Shown here: one piece after another, positions 53,694 through 62,781 of the stretch | How the letters are laid out: the number at the start of each line of letters is the position of its first letter | Numbering within the stretch: the first letter of the stretch is position 1 | NCBI GenBank assembly: GCA_018816105.1 | Contig: JAHIWE010000020.1 | Span: 1 to 64,000 of the forward strand | Source of the DNA: a bacterium | GTDB taxonomy: Bacteria; Campylobacterota; Campylobacteria; Campylobacterales; Arcobacteraceae | DNA: 64,000 nt | Direction: 5' to 3' | Notes under the pieces: model-generated | Seen by the model: the letters and a program-made list of their open reading frames with translations, nothing else | What the model was told of the DNA's origin: nothing | Databases searched by the model: none | Position numbers and translations under genes: made by a program

Positions 53694-53699
53694 TATAAT
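53694..53699 (+). promoter_or_regulatory. Candidate -10 box of the response regulator
   Basis: TATAAT within TTTTGGATATAATC, 32 bases before the regulator ATG, in the 50-base gap after the kinase gene. AGAGAG acts as ribosome site. It suggests the regulator can be made independently of the kinase. Confidence 0.45.
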
Positions 53700-53731
53700 C
53701 TAATAATATACAATTTTAAGAGAGTAAAAAT

Positions 53732-54454
53732 ATGCAAAATTTTAAAACAAGAGTTTTATTGGTTGAAGATGAGGATTTAGCTAGAAAAACTTTATCTTTT
53801 TATTTGAATAATATTTTTGATGAGGTTGTTCTTGCAAAAGATGGAGCAGAGGGATTAGCTGCTGTTAAACAAAATTTTCAAAATAATGAGAATTTTGATT
53901 TAGTAATAACAGATCTTAATATGCCAAATGTAAATGGAATGCAAATGATTGATGAAATCTTAAAACTGCTTCCTAATCAAAGATTTATTATCGTAAGCGC
54001 ACATAAGAACGAAGAGGACTTACTTAAACTTATAAACCTAAGAGTATCAGGTTATTTTGTAAAACCTCTAAATATCGATAATATGATGGATATGCTACAA
54101 AAAGCAAAAGAAGAAGTTATCCAAGATAAACAGCCTAAAACAAAAAATAAAAGTTTAATTCCTTTGAATAATTCTTATACCTTTGATTTACTAAGTAATA
54201 AACTTTACCATGATAATTTAATAGTAAAACTATCTAAAAAAGAATCAGAAATACTAGATGTGCTTATTAAAAATTTAGGAACTCTGATTCCTGTAGAAAA
54301 ATTTAAAGAAATTGTTTGGAATGATGTAAATATAAATGACTCATCATTTCGAACAGTAATGAAAAGACTAAAAGATAAAATAAAAGATGATGATTTTATT
54401 ATTTCCCATAAAGGTTATGGTTATATAATCGAAAAGGTTTTAGATAATAAATAA
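53732..54454 (+). CDS. OmpR-type response regulator
   Basis: A 240-residue DNA-binding regulator. Receiver domain 1-125: acidic pocket VEDED at 11-15, phospho-acceptor D61 in LVITDLNMPN, IIVSAH (Ser) and the Lys in GYFVKPL. Winged-helix domain about 150-238: LSKKESEILDVLIKNLG, NDSSFRTVMKRLKDKI (recognition helix) and HKGYGYII. Cognate partner of the upstream kinase by position. It ends at a shared terminator facing the TRAP genes. Confidence 0.92.
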   Translation: MQNFKTRVLLVEDEDLARKTLSFYLNNIFDEVVLAKDGAEGLAAVKQNFQNNENFDLVITDLNMPNVNGMQMIDEILKLLPNQRFIIVSAHKNEEDLLKLINLRVSGYFVKPLNIDNMMDMLQKAKEEVIQDKQPKTKNKSLIPLNNSYTFDLLSNKLYHDNLIVKLSKKESEILDVLIKNLGTLIPVEKFKEIVWNDVNINDSSFRTVMKRLKDKIKDDDFIISHKGYGYIIEKVLDNK

Positions 54455-54473
54455 AAGAGCTTGGCTCTTTTAT
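54451..54473. terminator. Bidirectional terminator between response regulator and TRAP permease
   Basis: ATAAAAGAGC-TTG-GCTCTTTTAT, 10-bp perfect stem with T runs in both directions, spanning the stop of the regulator gene and ending six bases before the permease stop. Serves both convergent units. Confidence 0.85.
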
Positions 54474-54478
54474 TTATA

Positions 54479-56584
54479 TTAAGCTATCACTTCTTTTCTT
54501 AATTTTGCTTTTTGTCCTAAATATAAAAGAACAAAAATTGCAAAACCAATTAGATAAGAAACATGATGATCTCCTAGTCCTAATTTTGCTTCCATGATTC
54601 TTGGTAAAAACATAAATGGAACAATAGTTATAAATAGAATTCTTTCTATTATATTTGTTTTAGTTAAGAAATACCCCATTGTTGCACACGAAAATGCAAT
54701 CATTCCCGCAAACGCAGTTATAAAAATCACACCTATATCTATAGGATTTGTAATCCATACCCAACCAATTGGATCACTTGGATTTGATGCATCTATTCCT
54801 GAAATTAATAGTAATTCAGGGTTAAAGAAAAACATAAATGGTAAAAGTGCTGTTCTAATATTGTAAATAAATCCAATAATTCCTGTTTTCATTGGGTCTG
54901 CTTTTGCAATACCTGCTGCTGCATAAGCAGCAAGTCCAACAGGTGGTGTAACATCAGCTAGAATACCAAAATAGAAAACAAATAAGTGAGCTGCAATTGC
55001 AGGAACTAAATATCCATTATCAGCAGCTAGTGTTAAAATAACAGGAGCAGTTAATGATGCCATTACAATATAGTTTGCAGTTGTTGGTAATCCCATCCCT
55101 AAAATAATAGAAATTAAAGCTGCTAGAACTAATATAGCAAAAATGTTTCCATCTGCTAATGTTTCTACAACATCAAGTAAAACTTGTCCAAGACCAGTTA
55201 ATGTGATAGTCCCTACAACAATACCTGCAAGTGCAGTAGCAATTGCAATTGGAACCATATTTTTAGCACCACTTATCATACCTGCTAAAATATCTACTAA
55301 ACCACTAAATAAAATTTCTTTAGTAATTCTCTCTTTTGCTAAAAAAGCTCTGAATGGATGTTGCACAACCATTAAAAGCATTAAAAGCATAATTGCATTA
55401 AATGCAGCACTAGCAGCACTTTGTCTTAGTACAATTAAAGTATAAAGTAAAAAGAAAATTGGAATTAAATAGTGAATACCTTTAATAAATGTTTCCCATT
55501 TTTTTGGAAGGTCTTCTGCTTTCATTCCTTTTAATCCTAATTTTAATGCTTCTAAGTGAACAATATAAATTAGTGCAAAATATGCAACAAAAGCTGGAAT
55601 AAATGCAGCAATAACAACATCACTATAGGCCATACCTAAAAATTCTGCCATAATAAAAGCAGCAGCTCCCATAATTGGAGGCATTAATTGACCCATTGTA
55701 GAAGCTGAAGTTTCAACTGCTCCTGCTTGTTCTGCTTTAAATCCTGTTTTTTTCATTAAAGGAATCGTAAAGGTTCCTGTTGTAACTGTATTGGCAATTG
55801 AACTTCCACTCATAATTCCTGTAAATCCAGAAGCAACAACTGCAGCTTTTGCAGGACCACCTCTATATTTTCCAAGTAATGCATAAGCTAAGTTAATAAA
55901 GTATTCACCAGCTCCTGCTTTATCTAATAATGATCCAAAAAGAACAAATAAGAATACAAATCCAGCAGAAACACCAAGTGGAACACCAAATACTCCTTCT
56001 GTTGTTAAATACATATGTCCTGCAAGTTTATTTAAACTAGCACCTTTATGAATTATTAATTCGGGCATATATGGACCTAAGAAAGAATAAGCTAAAAATA
56101 TAATTGCGATTATACTTAATGCTAATCCTAAAACTCTTCTTCCCGCTTCTAGTAAAATAACAATTGCAACTACTGCTATAAATATATCACTTTCTGTATA
56201 ATCACCTGGTCTTAAAGATATTTCATTATAAAAAACAGCAATATAAGAAGCTGTTCCTAAGCCAATGGCTGCAAATGTATATCCAAACCATCTAATTTTT
56301 GTTAGAAAATAAGGTTTTCTCATCATTGGATAGATTAAAAATGCTAAAACCATACCAAATGATAAGTGAACTGATCTTGAAATTGTTGAGTTTACAGGCT
56401 CAATTACGATATATAATTGAAATAAAGACCATGCAAGGGCAATTACAGAAATAAGCCAAAATTCATAATGTTGTGAACCAAAGACTCTTTGTCCTTCTAG
56501 TTCATTCAAAATAGCTTCAGTTTCGTGTAGTTCTTCAGCTTCAAGTTCGGAAATTTTATGAGGTTTTTCTTCATAAATCGCCAT
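54479..56584 (-). CDS. TRAP transporter fused permease (DctQM type, TAXI system)
   Basis: A 701-residue inner-membrane protein, the fused small and large permease halves of a TAXI TRAP transporter. A charged N-terminus of about 45 residues precedes DctQ-like helices (about 45-180); the DctM half includes EGVFGVPLGVSAGFVFLFVLFGSLL, GFTGIMSGSSIANTVTTGTFTIPLMKK, SASTMGQLMPPIMGAAAF, ILGMGLPTTANYIV and FVFYFGILADVTPPVGLAAYAAAG, all conserved. It imports an organic anion with Na+ or H+; TAXI substrates are often C4 acids or amino acids, but none can be named. The binding-protein gene lies just upstream in the same direction. Confidence 0.92.
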   Translation of the reverse strand: MAIYEEKPHKISELEAEELHETEAILNELEGQRVFGSQHYEFWLISVIALAWSLFQLYIVIEPVNSTISRSVHLSFGMVLAFLIYPMMRKPYFLTKIRWFGYTFAAIGLGTASYIAVFYNEISLRPGDYTESDIFIAVVAIVILLEAGRRVLGLALSIIAIIFLAYSFLGPYMPELIIHKGASLNKLAGHMYLTTEGVFGVPLGVSAGFVFLFVLFGSLLDKAGAGEYFINLAYALLGKYRGGPAKAAVVASGFTGIMSGSSIANTVTTGTFTIPLMKKTGFKAEQAGAVETSASTMGQLMPPIMGAAAFIMAEFLGMAYSDVVIAAFIPAFVAYFALIYIVHLEALKLGLKGMKAEDLPKKWETFIKGIHYLIPIFFLLYTLIVLRQSAASAAFNAIMLLMLLMVVQHPFRAFLAKERITKEILFSGLVDILAGMISGAKNMVPIAIATALAGIVVGTITLTGLGQVLLDVVETLADGNIFAILVLAALISIILGMGLPTTANYIVMASLTAPVILTLAADNGYLVPAIAAHLFVFYFGILADVTPPVGLAAYAAAGIAKADPMKTGIIGFIYNIRTALLPFMFFFNPELLLISGIDASNPSDPIGWVWITNPIDIGVIFITAFAGMIAFSCATMGYFLTKTNIIERILFITIVPFMFLPRIMEAKLGLGDHHVSYLIGFAIFVLLYLGQKAKLRKEVIA

Positions 56585-56621
56585 GGGAGATCCTTTTTAA
56601 TGTAAAGTAAGTATTCTTTTC

Positions 56622-56654
56622 ATACTTCATTCAAATTTTGTTTAAATGAAGTAT
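56622..56654 (-). other. Second hairpin between binding-protein and permease genes
   Basis: 10-bp stem ATACTTCATT / AATGAAGTAT that continues past a C-A mismatch with AAA/TTT. It lies in the 109-base gap of the TRAP unit, after the hairpin at 56664-56690 on the minus strand. Probable RNA-stability or attenuation element. Confidence 0.6.
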
Positions 56655-56663
56655 AAAAATAGT

Positions 56664-56690
56664 TTATCTAAGGAAAAAATCCTTAGATAA
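56664..56690 (-). terminator. Hairpin directly after the TAXI binding-protein gene (partial terminator or stabiliser)
   Basis: Perfect 11-bp stem TTATCTAAGGA / TCCTTAGATAA with a 5-base loop, four bases past the stop on the minus strand. Likely lets much more binding protein than permease be made, as is usual for such pairs (inference). Confidence 0.65.
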
Positions 56691-56693
56691 TAT

Positions 56694-57674
56694 TTATTTA
56701 GCTTGTAATAATCCAGCTTCTTGGAAATATTTTTTAGCACCTTCATGTAAAGGAGCAGATAATCCATCAAGTAGAGATTCTTTTGTAATATCAGCATATG
56801 CAGGGTGTAATTTTTTAAATTCGTCAAAGTTTTCTAAAATAGCTTTAACAACTGTATAAACGGCATTTACACTTACATCATCACTTGTAACTAATACAGC
56901 TTTAACTCCAAATGTAGGAATTGGTTCAGGGTTACCATCATAAATTCCACCAGGAACATTTGCTTTTGCAAAATATGGATATTTTTTAATTAAAGAATCA
57001 ACATTAGCTCCAGCAATTGGAGTAATTTTTACATCAACTGAAGTTGATGCATCTTTAATATTTGCAGTTGGATGTCCTACCATATAGAAGTAACCATCAA
57101 TTTTATTATCTCTTAATGCATCTGGCATTTCAGAAGCTTTTAATGCTCCAGCGAATGCTAAATCTTCTTTTTTGATTCCACTTGCATCAAATAATGTTAA
57201 AGCAGTTGCTTCATTTCCTGATCCTGGATTTCCAAGGTTAATTCTTTTACCTTTAATATCCATAATAGAATTAATGTTTGCATCTTTTCTAGTAACTAAA
57301 GTTAATAATTCAGGGTAAATAGCCATAACTGATTTTAACTTAGGAATAGCAGCACCTTCAAAAGCACCTTGTCCTTTACTAGCTTGGTATACAACATCTG
57401 ATTGAACGATACCAAAATCTAATTCACCATTTTTGATTGTATTTACATTATAAACAGATCCACCAGTTGATTCAACAGAACATCTGATTTTTGTTTCTTT
57501 TTTGTATTGATTAACTAATCTACAAATAGCTCCACCTGTTGGATAATAAGTACCTGTAACTCCACCTGTTCCAATAGTAACAAATTCAGCAGCAAATGCT
57601 GGGATTGATAACATTCCTACTAATGTAGCTGTAACAATTTTTTTACCCATAGGGATTCCATTACTTTTCATCAT
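56694..57674 (-). CDS. TAXI-family TRAP solute-binding protein
   Basis: A 326-residue periplasmic binding protein with a signal peptide: basic GKK, hydrophobic IVTATLVGMLSIPAFA, cut before about residue 30. The mature part starts EFVTIGTGGVTGTYYPTGGAICRLVN, the TAXI signature; STGGSVYNVNTIKNGELDFGIVQSDV, GKRINLGNPGSGNEATAL and GYFYMVGHPTANI follow. AAGGAG five bases before the first ATG supports this start, although an internal ATG at residue 9 would also leave a signal peptide. It pairs with the fused permease downstream. Confidence 0.93.
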   Translation of the reverse strand: MMKSNGIPMGKKIVTATLVGMLSIPAFAAEFVTIGTGGVTGTYYPTGGAICRLVNQYKKETKIRCSVESTGGSVYNVNTIKNGELDFGIVQSDVVYQASKGQGAFEGAAIPKLKSVMAIYPELLTLVTRKDANINSIMDIKGKRINLGNPGSGNEATALTLFDASGIKKEDLAFAGALKASEMPDALRDNKIDGYFYMVGHPTANIKDASTSVDVKITPIAGANVDSLIKKYPYFAKANVPGGIYDGNPEPIPTFGVKAVLVTSDDVSVNAVYTVVKAILENFDEFKKLHPAYADITKESLLDGLSAPLHEGAKKYFQEAGLLQAK

Positions 57675-57725
57675 TTTTTCTCCTTAGTTGTAGTTATGTA
57701 AAAGTTTTGATTTATACATTGATTA

Positions 57726-57731
57726 ATTATA
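57726..57731 (-). promoter_or_regulatory. -10 box of the TAXI binding-protein gene
   Basis: Minus-strand GTGATATAATTAATC contains TATAAT 52 bases upstream of the ATG; no -35 is evident, which would fit activator dependence. Confidence 0.5.
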
Positions 57732-57785
57732 TCACTAAATTATTAATAATCAAATAGTTATAAATAAAAGATAAATTACATATTA

Positions 57786-57804
57786 ATTGTATGTAAATTA
57801 CAAT
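57786..57804. promoter_or_regulatory. Inverted repeat upstream of the TRAP promoter, candidate regulator site
   Basis: ATTGTA-TGTAAAT-TACAAT, 6-bp arms with a 7-base spacer, about 55-75 bases upstream of the TRAP -10. TAAATTACA occurs twice within 25 bases. The position suits binding by the OmpR-type regulator encoded nearby (inference). Confidence 0.4.
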
Positions 57805-57917
57805 CTATGATAATTTAACATAGAAAAAGTTTATTTTGACTTAATTAAATATCAAATAATTTCATTAGCTGTATAGAAAATATATATTGGTAATTTTAAA
57901 AATTAGAAATAAAATAC

Positions 57918-57947
57918 TTGACAAATAAAGACTCAATAGGTTATAAT
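57918..57947 (+). promoter_or_regulatory. Sigma-70 promoter of hrcA-grpE-dnaK
   Basis: TTGACA at 57918-57923, 18-base spacer, TATAAT at 57942-57947: full consensus at both hexamers, the only such promoter seen in the window. The start site would fall inside the CIRCE element. Confidence 0.8.
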
Positions 57948-57950
57948 TCT

Positions 57951-57977
57951 TTAGCAGTTTAAGATACTGAGTGCTAA
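57951..57977 (+). promoter_or_regulatory. CIRCE operator
   Basis: TTAGCAGTT-N9-GAGTGCTAA against the HrcA operator consensus TTAGCACTC-N9-GAGTGCTAA: right arm perfect, left arm 7 of 9. It overlaps the expected transcription start and ends three bases before the first hrcA ATG, so bound HrcA would block initiation. Confidence 0.88.
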
Positions 57978-57980
57978 ATT

Positions 57981-58790
57981 ATGAAAATGGTCGTAGTTAT
58001 GATAGATAAAAAAGAGTTTTTATTACAATCTATTATTAGAGCTTATATTGAGCATTTAGAACCTATTGGTTCTACTCAATTGAAATCTATGTATGATATT
58101 ACTTATTCACCAGCAACAATTAGAGGATACTTTAAAAAGTTGGGAGAAGAAGGTTATCTTGCACAAGAACATATAAGTAGTGGAAGAACTCCAACAACTG
58201 AAGCTTTAAAACAATATTGGCAAACAAAACTTGATTTTAAGTTAAGAGGTATAAATCTACGAGCATTAGAATATTTTGCTTCAAATATAGGGCTGTCTGT
58301 TTTTATAAAAAAAGAAAAGTCTGATGTATTAAAAAACATTTTAAATGTAGAAAAGAAATATATGATATTAGAATTTTCTTCATTTGCAATAAGTGTTAAA
58401 TATTCAGATGCACTTTATAGATTTTTGAATGATATGATAGGTTTAGATTTAAAAGATATTACTAGAATTTCAAAAGATGTTGGTGCATATGAGGTTTATG
58501 AATCTATAAACCAAACATTGCAAAATTCAGATTTTCAGATTTTTAATTATAAAGAGTTTTTAACTTTAGCTTTAAATTATAATTTTGATGAATATACAAT
58601 TAATAAGTTTCTAAAAGGTCAAATTTTAGATGAGTTAAATGAGGGTTTGCATTTTGAAAAAATTTTACCCGCTGATTATATTGGAATTTGTAATTATTGC
58701 AAAATCAATAATGAAGATGTGAAAATGTTAGTTATTGGTGAATTACCAAAAGATTATGAATATTTTTATGAAAAAATTACAACTTTTTAG
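57981..58790 (+). CDS. hrcA: Heat-inducible transcription repressor HrcA
   Basis: Autoregulating repressor of chaperone genes that binds CIRCE. N-terminal winged helix at about 8-75: FLLQSIIRAYIEHLEPIGSTQLKSMYDITYSPATIRGYFKKLGEEGYLAQEHISSGRTPT, the HrcA signature. The rest is shorter than in Bacillus (269 versus about 340 residues) and diverged, as in other campylobacterotal HrcA. The true start may be the ATG at 57999, since no clear ribosome site precedes either and homologues begin at MIDKKEF. First gene of the operon with grpE and dnaK. Confidence 0.88.
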   Translation: MKMVVVMIDKKEFLLQSIIRAYIEHLEPIGSTQLKSMYDITYSPATIRGYFKKLGEEGYLAQEHISSGRTPTTEALKQYWQTKLDFKLRGINLRALEYFASNIGLSVFIKKEKSDVLKNILNVEKKYMILEFSSFAISVKYSDALYRFLNDMIGLDLKDITRISKDVGAYEVYESINQTLQNSDFQIFNYKEFLTLALNYNFDEYTINKFLKGQILDELNEGLHFEKILPADYIGICNYCKINNEDVKMLVIGELPKDYEYFYEKITTF

Positions 58791-58799
58791 GAGATAAAT

Positions 58800-59354
58800 G
58801 TGAGTGAAGAAAAAAAAGAAGAACTAGTACAAGAAGAAACAATTGAACAAGAAGTTCAATCAGAAGTGGTTGAAGAGACCAAAGAAGTGAGTTTAGAAGA
58901 TAAAATTGCTGCTTTAGAGCAACAACTAAAAGATACTGAAGATAAATATTTAAGAGTTCATGCAGATTTTGAAAATATTAAAAAAAGATTAGAAAAAGAA
59001 AAATATCAAGCTATTGATTATGCGAGTGAAAAATTTGCAAAAGATTTATTAGCTCCAATTGATTCACTTGAAATGGCGCTTCAATCAGCAAACGTTGAAT
59101 TAGATGCCTCTGAATTATTGACAAAATTAAAAGAAGGTATTTCTCTTACTATTAAGAACTTTAATACAACTTTTGAAAAACATAATATTTCGAAAATTGA
59201 AACAGATGGTGAATTTGATCCAAATGTACACAATGCAGTAATGCAAGTAGATAGTGAAAATCATGAAACAGGTCAAATAGTTAGTGAATTACAAAAAGGT
59301 TATATGTTAAAAGATAGACTTTTAAGACCATCTATGGTTAGTATAGCTAACTAG
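58800..59354 (+). CDS. grpE: Nucleotide exchange factor GrpE
   Basis: Releases ADP from DnaK. Acidic N-terminal tail of about 35 residues (EEKKEELVQEETIEQEVQ), a long coiled coil (ALEQQLKDTEDKYLRVHADFENIKKRLEKEK), then LLAPIDSLEMAL, EGISLTIKNF and the C-terminal beta domain with GEFDPNVHNAVMQV and LQKGYMLKDRLLRPSMVSI. 184 residues. GTG start with AGGAG five bases upstream. It follows hrcA by nine bases. Confidence 0.96.
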   Translation: MSEEKKEELVQEETIEQEVQSEVVEETKEVSLEDKIAALEQQLKDTEDKYLRVHADFENIKKRLEKEKYQAIDYASEKFAKDLLAPIDSLEMALQSANVELDASELLTKLKEGISLTIKNFNTTFEKHNISKIETDGEFDPNVHNAVMQVDSENHETGQIVSELQKGYMLKDRLLRPSMVSIAN

Positions 59355-59447
59355 TCTTAAATAATTTTCTGACCGTAATGTCATAAAACTAGATAGATTT
59401 GAAAAGATATAAATTAAATAAAAAATAAAACTTGATAAGGATATAAA

Positions 59448-61331
59448 ATGAGTAAAGTAATTGGTATAGATTTAGGAACAACAAACTCTTGTATAGCAGT
59501 TTATGAAGGTGGGGAAGCTAAAATTATCCCTAATAAAGAAGGAAAAAACACAACTCCTTCAATCGTTGCATTCACAGATAAAGGTGATGTTTTAGTTGGT
59601 GATCCTGCAAAAAGACAAGCGATTACAAATCCTGAAAAAACAATTTATTCTATTAAAAGAATTATGGGTCTAATGATGGATGAGCCAAATGCAAAAGAAG
59701 CTCAATCAAAAGTTGGATATAAAATTGTTGATAGAAGTGGTGCTGCAGCTGTTGAAATTGGTGGAAAAGTTTATACACCACAAGAAATTTCTGCAAAAAT
59801 TTTAGGAAAATTAAAAGCTGATGCTGAAGAATATTTAGGTCAACCTGTAAATGACGCTGTTATTACAGTTCCTGCATACTTCAATGATGCACAAAGAAAA
59901 GCAACTCAAGAAGCTGGAACAATTGCTGGACTTAATGTATTAAGAATTATCAACGAACCAACAGCTGCATCTTTAGCTTATGGTTTAGATAAAAAAGGTG
60001 AAGAAAAAGTTCTTGTTTACGATTTAGGTGGAGGAACATTTGACGTTACTGTTTTAGAAATTGGTGATGGAACTTTTGAAGTTTTATCAACTGATGGAAA
60101 TGCTTTCTTAGGTGGAGATGACTTTGATAATAGAATTATTGATTGGTTAGCAAAAGAGTTTAAAGATGAAAATGGTTTTGATGTTAAAAATGACAAAATG
60201 GCATTACAAAGATTAAAAGATGCTGCTGAAAATGCTAAAAAAGAGTTGTCATCAGCTGAATCAACAGAAATCAACTTACCATTTATCTCTATGGGAAGTG
60301 CTGGTCCTGTTCACTTAGTAAAATCATTAACAAGAGCAAAATTTGAGTCTATGACTGAAGATTTAATTGCTGAAACTTTAGAGCACATTAAAACTGCACT
60401 TAAAGATGCTGGATTAGATAAAGGTGAAATTCAAGAAATTATTATGGTTGGTGGATCTACTAGATTACCAAAAGCAAATAAAGTTGTTAGAGAATTCTTT
60501 GGAAAAGATTTAAATAAAGGTGTAAATCCTGATGAAGTAGTAGCTGCGGGAGCTGCAGTGCAAGCTGGAGTTTTAAAAGGTGATGTTAAAGATGTATTAT
60601 TACTAGACGTTACTCCTTTATCACTTGGAATTGAAACTTTAGGTGGAGTTATGACTAAATTAATTGAAAAAGGAACTACAATTCCTGTTAAAAAATCTCA
60701 AGTATTTAGTACAGCTGAAGATAATCAACCTGCTGTTTCTATTCACGTTTCTCAAGGTGAGAGAGAGTTCGCAAGAGATAATAAATCTTTAGGTATGTTT
60801 GAACTTTCAGATATTCCAGCAGCAAGAAGAGGTGTTCCTCAAATTGAAGTAACATTTGATATTGATGCAAATGGTGTTTTAAATGTAAGTGCCAAAGATA
60901 AAGGAACTGGAAAAGAAAATAAAATTACAATTTCAGGAAGTTCAGGATTAAGTGATGCTGAAATTGAAAAAATGGTTCAAGAAGCAGAAGCAAACAAAGA
61001 GTCTGATGCTAAGAAAAAAGCTGTAATTGAAGCTAGAAATCAAGCAGATGCATTATTACACTCAACTAGAAAAACATTAGAAGAGAATGAAAATGCAGTT
61101 TCTGAAGAAGAGAAAAATGCTATTATTGATGCAGCTGCCCAACTTGAAGAAGTTTTAAAAGATGACAATGCAACAAAAGAGCAAATTGAAGAAAAAGTAA
61201 AAACTTTAACTGAAAAATCTCATAAATTAGCAGAAGCTATGTATAAAAAAGAAGGTGGAGAGGCCGGTGCTCAACCAAACCAAAAAGCTAAAAAAGATGA
61301 CGATGATGTTATCGATGCTGAAGTAGAGTAA
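59448..61331 (+). CDS. dnaK: Chaperone protein DnaK (Hsp70)
   Basis: ATP-dependent folding chaperone of 627 residues. [11 protein letters not shown] at 5-15, [52 protein letters not shown], the interdomain linker [15 protein letters not shown], the substrate domain with [15 protein letters not shown] and a C-terminal lid ending in acidic [17 protein letters not shown] eight bases before the ATG. The 93-base gap after grpE holds no clear terminator, so hrcA-grpE-dnaK is one unit. dnaJ is not adjacent. Confidence 0.98.
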   Translation: MSKVIGIDLGTTNSCIAVYEGGEAKIIPNKEGKNTTPSIVAFTDKGDVLVGDPAKRQAITNPEKTIYSIKRIMGLMMDEPNAKEAQSKVGYKIVDRSGAAAVEIGGKVYTPQEISAKILGKLKADAEEYLGQPVNDAVITVPAYFNDAQRKATQEAGTIAGLNVLRIINEPTAASLAYGLDKKGEEKVLVYDLGGGTFDVTVLEIGDGTFEVLSTDGNAFLGGDDFDNRIIDWLAKEFKDENGFDVKNDKMALQRLKDAAENAKKELSSAESTEINLPFISMGSAGPVHLVKSLTRAKFESMTEDLIAETLEHIKTALKDAGLDKGEIQEIIMVGGSTRLPKANKVVREFFGKDLNKGVNPDEVVAAGAAVQAGVLKGDVKDVLLLDVTPLSLGIETLGGVMTKLIEKGTTIPVKKSQVFSTAEDNQPAVSIHVSQGEREFARDNKSLGMFELSDIPAARRGVPQIEVTFDIDANGVLNVSAKDKGTGKENKITISGSSGLSDAEIEKMVQEAEANKESDAKKKAVIEARNQADALLHSTRKTLEENENAVSEEEKNAIIDAAAQLEEVLKDDNATKEQIEEKVKTLTEKSHKLAEAMYKKEGGEAGAQPNQKAKKDDDDVIDAEVE

Positions 61332-61342
61332 ATCTCTGCTTC

Positions 61343-61645
61343 ATGCAAACTCTATTTATTATATTAATACTCTTTTTAATCTCAATATTTTCTGTACTTT
61401 TATATTTTAAAACAAAAGTTAATAGACTTGATTTATTAAATTCTGGGGAATGCCCAACTTGCAAACAAAAAAGAAAAACATTTTTTGATAAAAACACAAA
61501 TACTACTTTTACAAGTGAAGTTATATCAAGTAGAGTTTTAAAAAACCATGGATGTTCAGGTGTTATTGAAGTTGAATACTCTTGTAAAAACTGTGGATTA
61601 AAAGAAGTGCACTCTATAAACTCATCATCAAATTGTGGTGTATGA
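61343..61645 (+). CDS. Small membrane-anchored zinc-ribbon-like protein
   Basis: A 100-residue protein with one N-terminal helix (LFIILILFLISIFSVLLYF) followed by a domain with two Cys pairs, GECPTCKQK and YSCKNCG, plus HGCSG and a Cys near the end, suggesting zinc binding. No family recognised. It starts 11 bases after dnaK and overlaps mltA by four bases (ATGA), so it is probably co-transcribed with mltA. Confidence 0.6.
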   Translation: MQTLFIILILFLISIFSVLLYFKTKVNRLDLLNSGECPTCKQKRKTFFDKNTNTTFTSEVISSRVLKNHGCSGVIEVEYSCKNCGLKEVHSINSSSNCGV

Positions 61646-62760
61646 AAAACTCAGTATTAATTCTTTTATTTTCTACTTTTCTATTTTTTGGATGTTCAAA
61701 TAAAAATGAAATTAAAAAAATAGAACTTATTGAAAAAGTTGATTTAGAAAAAAAAGAGGCTTCAAATAGAATGGAGCTAACAAATTTTTATGATATAGAA
61801 GGATTTTTTGAAGATGATTTAAATTATGCTTTAGATGTTTTTAAAAAGGATTGTAAAAGATCTAAAAGATATGTTTTTTTTAAAGATATTTGTCATAAAG
61901 CCCAGTTTGAAACAGATGGAAGAAAATTCTTTATTATAAATTTCCAACCATATAAACTTTATGATAGTAAATCAAGTGATGAAGGAATAATAACTGGATA
62001 CTACGAACCTCTTTTGTATGGAAGTTTAACAAAAACTAAAAGATATAAATATCCAGTTTATAAAATTCCAAAAAATTTAATTATTTCTGATGATGCAAAA
62101 TTAAAAGATTATAAATTAAGAGGAAAAATTATTGAAAATAAAATAGTGCCTTATGATACAAGAGCACAAATAGAAGCAAATCCAAATAATCCAAATCTTG
62201 AAGTAATTGCTTATGTAGATGATAAATATGATTTGTTTTCATTACATGTTCAAGGCTCTGGAAAAATACAATTAGAAAATGGAAAAATAATTAATGTAGG
62301 CTATGGGCAACAAAATGGTTGGCCCTTTACAGGTATTGGAACTTATATGCTTGAAAAAGGATATGTTACTAGAAATGAAATGTCTATTCAAGGAATTAAA
62401 AACTTTTTTATAAAAAATCCTTCAAAAATAGATGAAGTTTTAAATATAAATGATAGTTATATCTTTTTTAGAATTTCAAAAGATGGTGCTGCAGGAAGTT
62501 TAGGTAGTGTTTTAACTGCAAAAAGAAACTTAGCGGTAGATTCTGATTTTATAGCTCTTGGAATGCCTGTATTTTTAAATACAAAAAACCCTGTAACAAA
62601 ACAATCAATAAATCAACTTATGGTAGCAGCAGATGTTGGTGGAGCAATTAAAGGTGAAATTAGAGCAGATTTTTTCTGGGGATTTGGTCCTGAAGCATTT
62701 GATTATGCAGGAAGAATGAAAGAAAAAGGGAAAATGTATATATTAATGCCTAAAAAATAG
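61642..62760 (+). CDS. mltA: Membrane-bound lytic murein transglycosylase A
   Basis: Lipoprotein-type transglycosylase of 372 residues that cleaves glycan strands with formation of 1,6-anhydromuramic ends. The signal SVLILLFSTFLFFGC ends in Cys18 (relaxed lipobox). The MltA domain shows GIITGYYEPLLYGS, YDTRAQIE, LFSLHVQGSGKIQLENG, and the C-terminal 3D domain has DGAAGSLGSVLTAKRNLAVD and AADVGGAIKGEIRADFFWGFG with the catalytic-type Asp. The ATG at 61642, overlapping the upstream stop, is chosen because it starts the signal peptide. Confidence 0.92.
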   Translation: MKNSVLILLFSTFLFFGCSNKNEIKKIELIEKVDLEKKEASNRMELTNFYDIEGFFEDDLNYALDVFKKDCKRSKRYVFFKDICHKAQFETDGRKFFIINFQPYKLYDSKSSDEGIITGYYEPLLYGSLTKTKRYKYPVYKIPKNLIISDDAKLKDYKLRGKIIENKIVPYDTRAQIEANPNNPNLEVIAYVDDKYDLFSLHVQGSGKIQLENGKIINVGYGQQNGWPFTGIGTYMLEKGYVTRNEMSIQGIKNFFIKNPSKIDEVLNINDSYIFFRISKDGAAGSLGSVLTAKRNLAVDSDFIALGMPVFLNTKNPVTKQSINQLMVAADVGGAIKGEIRADFFWGFGPEAFDYAGRMKEKGKMYILMPKK

Positions 62761-62781
62761 TTGTTGCTTACATGCAACAAC
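62760..62781. terminator. Hairpin between mltA and the Cys-rich small gene
   Basis: GTTGTTGC-TTACAT-GCAACAAC, 8-bp perfect stem covering the last base of the mltA stop and the final codons of the convergent small gene. There is no T tract, so it may be a weak terminator or a mRNA 3'-end stabiliser. Confidence 0.4.

Larger units (their letters stand above)
57675..57980. other. Divergent intergenic region between TAXI binding protein and hrcA
   Basis: 306 bases without a gene, very AT-rich. It holds, from left to right, the binding-protein ribosome site and -10, an inverted repeat, about 110 bases where nothing is recognised, and then the hrcA promoter and CIRCE operator. Confidence 0.8.

Noticed and set aside
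58040..58140. Frameshift or truncation in hrcA because it is shorter than Bacillus HrcA
   Set aside because: The frame is intact, the wHTH signature is complete, and short diverged HrcA proteins are normal in this phylum.
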